A DNA stretch of 21,612 nt from Sulfitobacter sp. (GCA_024636405.1 JAGXHC010000134.1:1-21612), one strand, 5' to 3'. Positions 7,215-14,986 are shown, counted from the stretch's first letter. Made by a program: numbers and translations. The notes: generated by a model not told the origin, from the letters alone.

Positions 7215-8914
7215 TCGTTCTCTCCTGCCGCTACCTTGCGCATCACGTCGGCCACCTCTGCCGCGTCCAGCCCATAGACCTCGCGCGCCTGCGCCGCCGT
7301 GATATAGCCGCGCGCCAGATCCCGCCTGACAAGGCCTGCGTCCCGCTCGGACGCCGGACCGTAGCCTGCACCCCCCGGAAATGCCAAGAGTACCCGTTCG
7401 CCGTGGGGCACGAACTGTTTGCCCTTGCCTTTCATGGCACCCCCGTCGCTGCGTGCGATGGTCGTAGGCGCACCTTCGCCGCCGCCCTGACGCCCGCGTG
7501 CGGGGTGATCCACCCGGTCGAACATGGCGGAAAAATCAAACTCATGCCCTTCCACCGCGCCCACCTCCATGAACTGTCCCAGCCCGCCGCGCCGCGCGCC
7601 CGCGCCGCCGGAATCGGGCCGCAATTCCTTGCGCCAGATGATCACCGGGCCCGCATGTTCCGTGGCCTCCACCGGCATGGTCATCACACCCGACGGAAAC
7701 GCCGTAGCGTTCAGCCCGTCATGCTCGGGCCGCGCACCCGCCCCGCCGGAGTTGAAGGCCAGCACCTCGGACCGCCGTGCGTGGGCCGGGGCAGCAGCAT
7801 CGCTGCGCGGACGCAGCGAGACCTGAAAGTTGCACAGGCACCCCGCACCTTCTGCGGGCACCAGATGCGGCAACAACTGGTCCAACGCGCCGTAAACCGT
7901 GTCAGGGATCATATGGCCGATGACATGGCGCAGCGCGACTGGCGCGGGGTGCAGCGCGTTGACGATGGTGTTCGCAGGTGCTGTGATGTGGAACGGTGCA
8001 AGCGAGGCTGCATTGTTGGGGATTTCCGGTGCCACTGCGCATTTCAGCGCATAGCAGGCGTAGGCTTTGGTATAGACCATCGGCACGTTGATGCCCTTGG
8101 CGTCCGGCGCGGAGGTGCCGGCGAAATCACAGGCAATGTGATCTGCGGCAATCTCGACCCGGCAGCACAGGTCGATGGGTTTGGAATACCCGTCGATCCG
8201 CATGGACGCACTTGCACTGCCGCGGGGCAGCTTGGCGATGGCTTCCAGCGTGGCACGGCGGGAATTGTCAAAGATGAAGGTGGCAACCCCGGCCAGATCG
8301 CCCAGTCCGAATTCCGTCATCATCTCAGACAGGCGCCGCTGGCCAATCTCATTGCAACTCGCCAGCGCATAGAGATCCCCGATCAACTGGTCCGGTTCGC
8401 GCACATTGCCGCGCAACATGTTGATCAGCGTGCGGTCCACGGTGCCACGGTCGGCGAATTTCATGATCGGGATGTAGATGCCTTCTTCGTAGACGGAATT
8501 TGCATCCGCCCCGAACCCGCGGCCGCCCACGTCCACAACATGCGCCGTGCAGGCGAAGAAGCCGACGAAACTGCCGCCATGAAACGCGGGCGACACCACC
8601 GTAATGTCGTGCAGATGCCCGGTGCCCTCCCAGGGGTCATTGGTGATATAGACGTCACCCTCACGTATATTGTCGCGTCCGATGCGCCGGATGAAGTGCG
8701 CCACGGCGTCGGCCATCGCGTTGACATGCCCCGGTGTGCCCGTCACCGCCTGCGCCAGCATCTGCCCGTCAGCATCGTAAACGCCCGCTGACAAATCGCC
8801 CGCCTCGCGCACGGAGGTTGAAAACGCGGTGCGCACCAGCGCCTGCGCCTGCTCCTCCACAACCGAAATGAGCCGATTCCACATCACCTGAAACGCTACA
8901 TTTGAAGGGGTCAT
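7211..8914 (-). CDS. hyuB: Hydantoinase B/oxoprolinase family protein
   Basis: This 567-residue protein is the B subunit of the two-part hydantoinase/oxoprolinase/acetone-carboxylase superfamily, in which A and B together hydrolyse a cyclic amide or carboxylate bond, usually with ATP. Family blocks seen are REAGDLSAGVYDADGQMLAQ at ~37-56, TNDPWEGTGHLHD at 91-103, AHVVDVGG at 124-131 and EEGIYIP at 143-149. Glycine-rich segments (FNSGGAGARPEHDG, RPDSGGAGARRGGLGQ, AFPGGAGYGP) lie in the C-terminal third, as expected. The length is typical. It overlaps hyuA by 4 bp at its start (GGAG 8 bases before the ATG) and the FAD oxidoreductase gene by 4 bp at its end. The exact ring substrate is not evident. 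Confidence 0.93.
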   Translation of the reverse strand: MTPSNVAFQVMWNRLISVVEEQAQALVRTAFSTSVREAGDLSAGVYDADGQMLAQAVTGTPGHVNAMADAVAHFIRRIGRDNIREGDVYITNDPWEGTGHLHDITVVSPAFHGGSFVGFFACTAHVVDVGGRGFGADANSVYEEGIYIPIMKFADRGTVDRTLINMLRGNVREPDQLIGDLYALASCNEIGQRRLSEMMTEFGLGDLAGVATFIFDNSRRATLEAIAKLPRGSASASMRIDGYSKPIDLCCRVEIAADHIACDFAGTSAPDAKGINVPMVYTKAYACYALKCAVAPEIPNNAASLAPFHITAPANTIVNALHPAPVALRHVIGHMIPDTVYGALDQLLPHLVPAEGAGCLCNFQVSLRPRSDAAAPAHARRSEVLAFNSGGAGARPEHDGLNATAFPSGVMTMPVEATEHAGPVIIWRKELRPDSGGAGARRGGLGQFMEVGAVEGHEFDFSAMFDRVDHPARGRQGGGEGAPTTIARSDGGAMKGKGKQFVPHGERVLLAFPGGAGYGPASERDAGLVRRDLARGYITAAQAREVYGLDAAEVADVMRKVAAGENE

Positions 8915-10992
8915 GCCTTTGTCTCCGTCATGTCGATTGTGCCGTCCGACTGCGCCTGTGCGCGGCGGCTGGCGGGGACGATAATGGATGTCTCATCCTC
9001 GGTGATCACCGCCGGACCCTGCACCCATTGGCCCGCCGCAATGTCTGCGCGCGCAACTACCTGCGCCTGGGCTACCTTGCCAAGTGCCGGGTCAAAAAGC
9101 GCGCGCGTGCCATCAGCGGGGGCCGCATCCCCCTGTACCGGATCTTTCGCCCGCGTCACAGCGTCCACCGGTGTGGTTGCGTTAACTGACCAGACGGTGA
9201 TTTCCACGTCCATGCCTTCGACCACCCGCCCGAACAGGCGCGCGTAGTCTTCCTCAAACAGCCGCAGAAAGGTCGCCGCATCGGGCTGTGCCGCCTGACC
9301 GGGCGACAGGCCGACCGGGATTTCCCAGCCCTGACCGGCATAGCGCATGTAAATCTTGTGCGCCGCCGTGATCGGCGCCTCCGCATCGCAAGAGCGCACA
9401 AACCCCGTCGCCTCGTCCTGCAACTCCGTGAACAGGGCGCGCACGGTGTCTGCGTCAAAATCCGACAGTCGCATATAAACGCTGCGATTGGCCTCAAAGC
9501 TGAACGGCGCGCGTAAAAATCCGATGGCCGATCCCACGCCGGCGCCCTTGGGCACCAGGCACCGCGACACGCCCAGCTTCTCGCACAGCCGCGCGGCGTG
9601 CAGGGGGGCCGCCCCGCCAAACGCGATCATCGTATATTCGCTCAGGTCTTCGCCGTTCTCCACCGCATGAACGCGCGCGGCATTGGCCATGTTTTCATCC
9701 ACCACTTCCGCCAGCCCAAAGGCCGCCGTCTGTGCGTCCATGTCCAACTGATCACCCAACGCGGCCATCAGCGCGGCCTGCGATTTCTGTGGATAGAGCG
9801 GGATCGACCCGCCGGCGAAATGATCCGGATCCAGCTTGCCCAGCACCAGATCGGCGTCCGTCACGGCCGGGCGCTGCCCGCCGCGCCCGTAACACGCCGG
9901 CCCCGGTTCGGACCCCGCACTTTCCGGCCCGACCCGGATCTGGTTCAGCGTGTCCACATGCGCAAGCGATCCACCGCCTGCGCCGATCTCCACCATGTCG
10001 ATCACCGGAATCGAGATCGGCATACCTGAGCCCTTCTTGAAGCGGTAAGAGCGCGCCACCTCGAAGACACGCGCCGTCTTGGGTGTCTGGTCCTTGATCA
10101 GACAGATCTTCGCCGTGGTCCCGCCCATGTCAAAGCTCAGAACCTTGTCCAGCCCATAGCGCGCCGCCAGCGTCGCGGCAAAAACAGCGCCCCCCGCCGG
10201 GCCGCTTTCGACCAGCCGCACGGGAAATTCCGCCGCCGATGCGATGGAGATGATGCCGCCGCCCGAATGCATCAGGAAAATGGGACAACCGGCGCCCGCG
10301 TCCTTGAGGCGCCCCTCCAGTCGGCCAAGATAGGACTTCATCAGAGGTTTGATATAGGCATTGGCGACGGTGGTATTGAACCGCTCATATTCGCGCATCT
10401 GGGGGCTGACATCAGAACTGAGCGAGACCATCACATCGGGCAACCGCGCCGCCAGCACGTCGCGCACCATCCGTTCATGATCGGGGTTGAGATAGCTGTG
10501 CAGGAAGCCCACCGCGATGCTCTCATACGACGCCTCTGCCAGCATGTCGGCCAGTGTTTCGATCTCTGCGCGGTCCAGCGCGATCAGCACCTTGCCATCT
10601 GCGCCAATGCGTTCAGACAAGGTATAGCGGCGCTGGCGCGGCAGCAGCGGTTCGGGCAGCACAAGGTTCAGGTCGTATTGTTCAAACCGCGATTCTGTGC
10701 GCATCTCGACCACGTCGCGGAAACCTTGGGTGGTGATCAGCGCCGTCTTTGCGCCGCGCCGCTCGATCAGCGCATTGGTGGCAAGGGTGGTGCCGTGGAT
10801 GATCTGGCCAATGTCACCCGCGTCGATGCCCGCCTTGGCGCAGACCTGTGCCAGCCCGTCCAGTATCGCATCCTCCGGCGCGCCGTAGGTCGTCAGCACC
10901 TTGGACGAAAACATCTTTCCGGGGCCTTCCAGCACCACATCCGTAAAGGTGCCGCCGATATCGACCCCCAACCGCCAGTCATCGCGCGCCAT
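8911..10992 (-). CDS. hyuA: Hydantoinase/oxoprolinase A subunit
   Basis: This 693-residue protein is the ATP-binding partner of HyuB, from the superfamily of N-methylhydantoinase A, 5-oxoprolinase and acetone carboxylase. Sequence evidence: DIGGTFTD at 11-18 (phosphate loop of the actin/hexokinase-like ATPase fold), HGTTLATNALIERRGA at ~66-81, ESGPAGG at 262-268 and DMGGTTAK at 288-295. AFGGAAPLHAARLCEKLG and VPKGAGVGSAIGFLRAP follow at the end of the core. A C-terminal oxoprolinase-like domain ends in GPAVITEDETSIIVP. GGGAG-like GGGAG reads as GGGAG nine bases before the ATG at 10992. It is the first gene of a five-gene minus-strand operon and overlaps hyuB by 4 bp. ATP dependence is expected from the intact phosphate motifs, as in the N-methylhydantoinase branch. 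Confidence 0.94.
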   Translation of the reverse strand: MARDDWRLGVDIGGTFTDVVLEGPGKMFSSKVLTTYGAPEDAILDGLAQVCAKAGIDAGDIGQIIHGTTLATNALIERRGAKTALITTQGFRDVVEMRTESRFEQYDLNLVLPEPLLPRQRRYTLSERIGADGKVLIALDRAEIETLADMLAEASYESIAVGFLHSYLNPDHERMVRDVLAARLPDVMVSLSSDVSPQMREYERFNTTVANAYIKPLMKSYLGRLEGRLKDAGAGCPIFLMHSGGGIISIASAAEFPVRLVESGPAGGAVFAATLAARYGLDKVLSFDMGGTTAKICLIKDQTPKTARVFEVARSYRFKKGSGMPISIPVIDMVEIGAGGGSLAHVDTLNQIRVGPESAGSEPGPACYGRGGQRPAVTDADLVLGKLDPDHFAGGSIPLYPQKSQAALMAALGDQLDMDAQTAAFGLAEVVDENMANAARVHAVENGEDLSEYTMIAFGGAAPLHAARLCEKLGVSRCLVPKGAGVGSAIGFLRAPFSFEANRSVYMRLSDFDADTVRALFTELQDEATGFVRSCDAEAPITAAHKIYMRYAGQGWEIPVGLSPGQAAQPDAATFLRLFEEDYARLFGRVVEGMDVEITVWSVNATTPVDAVTRAKDPVQGDAAPADGTRALFDPALGKVAQAQVVARADIAAGQWVQGPAVITEDETSIIVPASRRAQAQSDGTIDMTETKA

Positions 10993-11012
10993 ATTTTTGG
11001 ACTCCCGTGTTT

Positions 11013-11037
11013 CGCAGCCTTGCTACGCGCAGCCTTG
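11013..11037. repeat. Tandem 10-bp direct repeat in the hyuA promoter region
   Basis: CGCAGCCTTG occurs at 11013-11022 and again at 11028-11037, a 15-bp period, within the 79-bp gap between the LysR gene and hyuA. It overlaps the predicted -10 element of hyuA. A head-to-tail pair this close to a start suggests an activator or repressor site, possibly for the adjacent LysR protein, but chance duplication cannot be excluded. Confidence 0.45.
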
Positions 11038-11048
11038 GATCACGTCAA
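11020..11048 (-). promoter_or_regulatory. Candidate sigma-70-type promoter for the hyuA operon
   Basis: On the minus strand TTGACG (11048-11043) is followed after 17 bases by TAGCAA (11025-11020), about 27 bases before the hyuA ATG. The -35 match is good and the -10 match is weak, which would suit an activator-dependent promoter. The operon could instead be read through from the LysR gene. Confidence 0.3.
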
Positions 11049-11060
11049 ATTGTGGTTTTC

Positions 11061-11087
11061 GATCCATAGGATCAGGTTTTCTGATCC
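11061..11087. other. Overlapping GATCC/GGATC hairpins across the LysR stop codon
   Basis: Two stems share one arm. GATCC (11061-11065) pairs with GGATC (11069-11073) across ATA. GGATCAG (11069-11075) pairs perfectly with CTGATCC (11081-11087) across GTTTT. The second stem includes the LysR stop codon. Neither is followed by a U-run on the minus strand, so simple termination is not well supported. A partial attenuator or RNA-processing site between the LysR gene and hyuA is possible. Confidence 0.35.
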
Positions 11088-11956
11088 TTTGCCAGTTGCA
11101 CCGCCAGCCGCAGGAAATCCGGCGCGCGGGCGGCGTCAAAACGCGCGGCGAAATGCAGCGGATCGGGCACCCAGTCATAATCGAGCGCCACCAGCCTGCC
11201 ATCGTGCAAAGCGCCGCCGACCATTGCGCGGGGCAGACACGCCACGCCGTAGCCATCCAGCGTCATCTGCAGACAGGCCGCCAGATTGCTTGACGGAACC
11301 AGCCGCACGGCGCGCCCGGCGCGTGTCGCCACATGGCCGGCCAGCTGGTCGTAGGGCAAGGTGCCGCGCGCATGGGTCAGGATCGGATGCGCCGCAAGAT
11401 CCTCCAGCGACAAAGCCGCCCCCGCCGCCAGCCCCAGATCAGGCCGCGCCACCCAGATCAAAGGGTATTCTCCCAGCTCAGCATGACCGGAGGTGCGCCG
11501 TTGAAACGGTCCGGTCTGGAATGTCAGATCCAGTGACCGGTCCCCCAGCGCCTGCGACAGTTGCGCCGACAGATCCACTGTAAGCTCAACCAGAACGTTC
11601 GGCGCGGCGTCCTTTAGCGCGCCCAGAAATGCGGGCAGCCATGTGTGCACGACCAGTTCCGTCACCCCCAGCCGGAGCACACCCTGCAGCAGCGCGGCAT
11701 TGCCTGTTGCGGCCAGCATCGCCGCCACCGATCGCATGACAGCACGCGCATGTGGCAACAGATCGCGCCCGCGTGTGGTCAGCCGAACAGAGCCTGCGTC
11801 GCGCTCCATCAGGCGCACATCCAGCAGCGCCTCAAGTGCTGCAATGCGTGCCGATATACTTGGCTGCGTAGTGTTCAGCCGCACCGCCGCGCGGCGAAAG
11901 CTGCCCAGATCGGCCACCTGCACGAAGGCATCAATTTGCTTGAGGCTGGGGGTCAC
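11072..11956 (-). CDS. LysR-family transcriptional regulator
   Basis: This is a 294-residue LTTR starting at GTG 11956. The family N-terminus (SLKQIDAFVQVADLGSFRRA) begins directly there, and no in-frame ATG lies between it and the helix-turn-helix. That motif is at ~18-50 (FRRAAVRLNTTQPSISARIAALEALLDVRL within 20-49). The co-inducer domain follows from ~90 (GVLRLGVTELVVHTWLPAFL). The longer open frame upstream reads through the previous gene in another frame. The GTG overlaps the stop of the GST-kappa-like gene by 4 bp, so synthesis is coupled to it and regulator dose follows the enzymes. LTTRs normally control an adjacent promoter. Candidates are the APH/acyl-CoA dehydrogenase divergent gap (13574-13675) and the hyuA promoter directly downstream. 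Confidence 0.9.
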   Translation of the reverse strand: MTPSLKQIDAFVQVADLGSFRRAAVRLNTTQPSISARIAALEALLDVRLMERDAGSVRLTTRGRDLLPHARAVMRSVAAMLAATGNAALLQGVLRLGVTELVVHTWLPAFLGALKDAAPNVLVELTVDLSAQLSQALGDRSLDLTFQTGPFQRRTSGHAELGEYPLIWVARPDLGLAAGAALSLEDLAAHPILTHARGTLPYDQLAGHVATRAGRAVRLVPSSNLAACLQMTLDGYGVACLPRAMVGGALHDGRLVALDYDWVPDPLHFAARFDAARAPDFLRLAVQLAKDQKT

Positions 11957-12564
11957 GTGGCAAAAGGTTCCGCTATGGCGCGTTCCACCATCATCAGGCG
12001 ATCCTGACCATAGAACATGTCGCCACGCACAAAATAGGTGGGCGAGCCGAACACAGAGCGCGCGATCGCCTCGTCGGTATTGGCGCGGTGCACATCGCGT
12101 ACCGTGTCGCTTTGCGCCGCCGCCAGCAGGGCCTCTGCGTTCAACCCGCATCCCTGCGCCAGCGCGTGCAGCACGTCGGGGTCGGCGATGTCCGCGTCGT
12201 CGCGCCAGTGCGCCTGCAGGATCGCGCGACTGATGGCATCGGCGTCTTTGCCCGCCGCAATGATCACGCCATTCGGCAGGGCCAGCGGATTGTCGTGGAA
12301 TGTCGGGCGATGGCCGATCATCGGCAGGTCTCGCCACTGTGCCCAGCGTTGCATGTCCCGACCAAAGAAATAATCGACATGCGCCTGTGTGCGGGCCCGA
12401 AACGGCAAACCCCCGGCCGCTGCCATAACGGGCAGGAAATCGAATGGCCGGTGCTGCACCTGCCACCCGGTTTTGGCCGCGATGCGTGCCAACTCCCAGG
12501 CGCCAAGGTAGGCATAGGCGGAATGCGCGGAATAGAAGTATTCGATGATCCGGTCTTCAGTCAT
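11953..12564 (-). CDS. GST-kappa/DsbA-fold protein, 2-hydroxychromene-2-carboxylate isomerase-like
   Basis: This is a 203-residue thioredoxin-fold protein of the DsbA/GST-kappa branch. The start at 12564 is supported by GGGAG 7 bases upstream and by the family beginning EYFYSAHSAYAYLG. In HCCA isomerases the active-site serine lies in an SP-x-SYL motif. Here the corresponding residue is probably Ser15, with Ala replacing the following Pro. There is no CxxC, so it is not a disulfide oxidoreductase. FDFLPVM, DYFFGRDMQRWAQW and the late cis-Pro-like GSPTYFV are typical. HCCA isomerases use glutathione to isomerise aromatic breakdown intermediates, but many relatives have unknown substrates. The gene overlaps the phosphotransferase gene by 8 bp at its start and the LysR gene by 4 bp at its end. 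Confidence 0.85.
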   Translation of the reverse strand: MTEDRIIEYFYSAHSAYAYLGAWELARIAAKTGWQVQHRPFDFLPVMAAAGGLPFRARTQAHVDYFFGRDMQRWAQWRDLPMIGHRPTFHDNPLALPNGVIIAAGKDADAISRAILQAHWRDDADIADPDVLHALAQGCGLNAEALLAAAQSDTVRDVHRANTDEAIARSVFGSPTYFVRGDMFYGQDRLMMVERAIAEPFAT

Positions 12565-13573
12565 TTGCCAGCTCCCGCGCGTCTTTTGCCATGCGTGCAA
12601 TGACCACCTTCATCATATCAAGGTTGCGCGGGTTTGACGCGTTCCCGTCCAGCCCGCGTTTCAACACACCTTGCAGGATCGCCAGCAGCCGGAAATAGGA
12701 AAACACCACGTAGAACTGCCAGTTGTCAGGCCGGGTGATCCCGCGCCGTTCGCAATAAAGCGCGACATACTCCTCTTCCGAGGGCAGCCCTGCCGCCGCG
12801 CGGTCCACCCCGGCAAGGCCACGAAAATGGCCTTCGTGCGGCAACCGCCAGTGCATGCACTGATAGGCCAGATCAGCCAGCGGATGACCCAGCGTGGACA
12901 GCTCCCAATCCAGCAGCGCGGCCACATCTTCGCGGTCCGGGGCAAAGATCATATTGTCGATGCGGTAATCCCCGTGCACGATTGACGACGCCCCGTCATC
13001 GGCCGCCATATTCGCCACCAGCCAGTCCATCAGCCAGTCTGCATCGGCCAGCTTGTCGGTCTCTGCGTCGCGGTATTGCTGCGACCAGCGGGTGACCTGA
13101 CGCGCAAAATAATTGCCGGGTTTGCCATAATCGGCAAGGCCCACGCTGGCAGGATCGACGCTGTGCAGGGCGGCCAGCGTCGCGTTAATCGCATCATAGA
13201 CGCGGCCCCGCGCCGCACTGTCCAGATCGGGCAGGGCAGGGTCCCAGAAAATGCGCCCTTCCACCATGTCCATCACAAAGAACTGCGTGCCCATCGGGCT
13301 GTCATCACCCGACAGGTGTAGCACGCGCGGCACCGGCACGTCTGTGTCTGCCAGTGCGCGCATCACGCGGTATTCGCGGTCCACGGCGTGCGCGGATTTC
13401 AGTAGTTTGCCCGGCGGCTTGGCGCGCAACACGTAACGCCGCGTACCTGAGGTCAGCTTGTAGGTCGGATTGGATTGCCCGTCCGAGAACTTCTCCATCC
13501 CGTCGAGCGTGCCGAAGCCTGCGACGTTTTCCGCCAGATAGCCCTGCAATGCGTCGTGGTCATAGGTGTGCAT
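12557..13573 (-). CDS. APH-family phosphotransferase, ACAD10/11 kinase-domain-like
   Basis: This is a 338-residue aminoglycoside-phosphotransferase-fold kinase. FSDGQSNPTYKL at ~29-40 is the nucleotide-binding turn, Lys52 in VLRAKPPG the ATP lysine, HGDYRIDN at 200-207 the catalytic loop with Asp202, and LLDWELSTLG with Asp222 the metal site. Both motifs are complete, so it should be active. The sequence is of the group fused to acyl-CoA dehydrogenase in animal ACAD10/11 and standing alone as LvaA-type kinases. Those phosphorylate 4-hydroxyacyl-CoAs so that the hydroxyl can be eliminated. Here the partner dehydrogenase is encoded divergently 102 bp away. AAGGGA lies 7 bases before the ATG. 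It is unlikely to be an antibiotic-resistance enzyme given this context. Confidence 0.9.
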   Translation of the reverse strand: MHTYDHDALQGYLAENVAGFGTLDGMEKFSDGQSNPTYKLTSGTRRYVLRAKPPGKLLKSAHAVDREYRVMRALADTDVPVPRVLHLSGDDSPMGTQFFVMDMVEGRIFWDPALPDLDSAARGRVYDAINATLAALHSVDPASVGLADYGKPGNYFARQVTRWSQQYRDAETDKLADADWLMDWLVANMAADDGASSIVHGDYRIDNMIFAPDREDVAALLDWELSTLGHPLADLAYQCMHWRLPHEGHFRGLAGVDRAAAGLPSEEEYVALYCERRGITRPDNWQFYVVFSYFRLLAILQGVLKRGLDGNASNPRNLDMMKVVIARMAKDARELAND

Positions 13574-13675
13574 CGTAACGTCCCTTCATCCGGCCCATGG
13601 ACAGCCCCGCCAATCTAAGCAAGTCTGGCACGGCGGGGAAAGCCCCCGCGCAGCGACAGACCCGAGGAATACCAG
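13574..13675. promoter_or_regulatory. Divergent promoter region, phosphotransferase / acyl-CoA dehydrogenase
   Basis: This 102-bp gap must contain promoters for both directions. It holds a 7-bp inverted repeat, CCCCGCC (13605-13611) and GGCGGGG (13632-13638), 20 bases apart. An overlapping hairpin is GCGGGG-AAAGC-CCCCGC (13633-13649). Either could be a regulator site, but both are simple G/C sequences in GC-rich DNA. No clear -35/-10 pair was found. Confidence 0.3.
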
Positions 13676-14905
13676 ATGAACTTTGAGATGCGCCCCGAAT
13701 ACCGCGAGCTGCTGGCCCGCGTTGCCACGATGATCCGCGACGAGGTGATGCCGCTGGAAGAAGAATACCACGCGGAAATCGCCAAGGAAGACCGATGGAC
13801 CTACACCGCGCGGCAGTCTCAGATCCTTGATGGGCTGAAGGCCAAGGCAAAGGCGGCGGGGCTGTGGAATTTCTGGCTGACTGACAGCGACAAGGGTTTT
13901 GGCCTCACCACCGTCGAATACGCGCATTTCGCCGAAGAATTGGGCAAAACCCCGCTGGGCGCTGAGGTTTTCAATTGCTCGGCCCCCGATACCGGCAATA
14001 TGGAGGTGTTTGAGCGCTACGGCACTCAAGCCATGAAGGACAAATGGCTGTCGCGTCTGCTGGAAGGCGAGATCAGGTCCGCCTACCTGATGACAGAGCC
14101 GGACGTGGCAAGCTCGGATGCCACCAACATCCGCATGTCCTGCGTGCGTGACGGCGATGATTACGTGCTGAATGGCGAAAAGTGGTGGGCCAGCGGGGCG
14201 GGCGATCCGCGCTGCAAGGTTTATATCGTGATGGTCAAGACCGGCGGTGATGATCTGCCCAAACATGGCCGACAGTCGATGATCGTGGTGGACGCCGCCA
14301 CACCGGGCATCGAAATTCTGCGCCCGATGCAGGTCTATGGCCACGATGACGCGCCGCACGGCCACATGCACATTCGATTTACCGATGTGCGTGTGCCTGC
14401 CGAAAACCTGCTGCTGGGCGAGGGGCGCGGATTTGAGATTGCCCAAGGGCGGCTTGGACCGGGGCGCGTTCACCACTGTATGCGCGCGATCGGGCAGGCA
14501 GAAGCAGCGCTGGAACTGATGTGCCGCCGCAGTCTTGAGCGCGAAGCCTTTGGCAAACCCCTGGCGAGCCTTGGCGCGAACTATGACATCATTGCCGAAT
14601 GCCGGATGGAAATCGAGATGGCACGCCTGCTGTGTCTCAAGGCCGCGTGGTATATGGACCAAGGCGATAAACGCGCCGCAGCACCCTGGATCAGCCAGAT
14701 CAAGGTCGTCGCCCCGCGTGTCGCACTCAAGGTCATTGACGAGGCGGTGCAGATGCACGGCGGCGCAGGGATCAGCCAGGACACACCGCTGGCCTATGCC
14801 TGGACCCATGTGCGCACCCTGCGGCTGGCGGACGGGCCGGACGCGGTGCACCGCCGCCAAGTGGCGCGCGCGGAATTGCGCAAATACACCCAGTCGCCGG
14901 TTTGA
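13676..14905 (+). CDS. Acyl-CoA dehydrogenase, ACAD10/ACAD11 type
   Basis: This is a 409-residue flavin acyl-CoA dehydrogenase. GAGGA lies 7 bases before the ATG. The stretch PDTGNMEVFERYGT (104-117), then MTEPDVASSDATN (139-151) and KWWASGAGDPRC (169-180) match the ACAD10/11 subgroup much better than short- or medium-chain dehydrogenases. GRGFEIAQGRLGPGRVHH and the C-terminal QMHGGAGISQDTPLAYAW are the standard substrate and flavin segments. In animals this domain sits behind an APH kinase domain, and the pair removes the hydroxyl of 4-hydroxyacyl-CoAs through a phosphorylated intermediate. The separate divergent kinase gene (12557-13573) is therefore the likely partner. No electron-transfer flavoprotein gene is in the window. 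The ECF sigma gene begins 81 bp downstream. Confidence 0.93.
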   Translation: MNFEMRPEYRELLARVATMIRDEVMPLEEEYHAEIAKEDRWTYTARQSQILDGLKAKAKAAGLWNFWLTDSDKGFGLTTVEYAHFAEELGKTPLGAEVFNCSAPDTGNMEVFERYGTQAMKDKWLSRLLEGEIRSAYLMTEPDVASSDATNIRMSCVRDGDDYVLNGEKWWASGAGDPRCKVYIVMVKTGGDDLPKHGRQSMIVVDAATPGIEILRPMQVYGHDDAPHGHMHIRFTDVRVPAENLLLGEGRGFEIAQGRLGPGRVHHCMRAIGQAEAALELMCRRSLEREAFGKPLASLGANYDIIAECRMEIEMARLLCLKAAWYMDQGDKRAAAPWISQIKVVAPRVALKVIDEAVQMHGGAGISQDTPLAYAWTHVRTLRLADGPDAVHRRQVARAELRKYTQSPV

Positions 14906-14986
14906 CTTCTGTCTGGGCAGGTCCACTTCTTGCGAAAGACAATGCGCTTTGCGGTGATTGCCAGACCATCGGGGGGGCATGTAAAC

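Noticed and set aside
7403..8791. 462-codon plus-strand frame opposite hyuB
   Set aside because: HyuB is full length with all family blocks on the other strand; this frame is an artefact of high GC content.
1799..10992. Reading the DHDPS-like gene plus the HCCA-isomerase-like gene as a naphthalene-type pathway
   Set aside because: No ring-hydroxylating or ring-cleaving dioxygenase is present, and the DHDPS-like protein looks closer to 2-keto-3-deoxy sugar acid enzymes.
10267..11583. 438-codon plus-strand frame spanning hyuA, the promoter gap and the LysR gene
   Set aside because: It crosses two genuine genes on the opposite strand and has a low-complexity Pro/Arg/Ala tail typical of antisense reading.
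12557..13573. Aminoglycoside resistance gene
   Set aside because: The APH motifs are shared by many small-molecule kinases; context and subgroup features point to the ACAD10/11 kinase type.
13605..13649. CCCCGCC/GGCGGGG inverted repeat as a firm operator
   Set aside because: The arms are simple G/C runs in GC-rich DNA, 20 bases apart, and overlap another equally good hairpin, so they are listed only as part of the promoter region.
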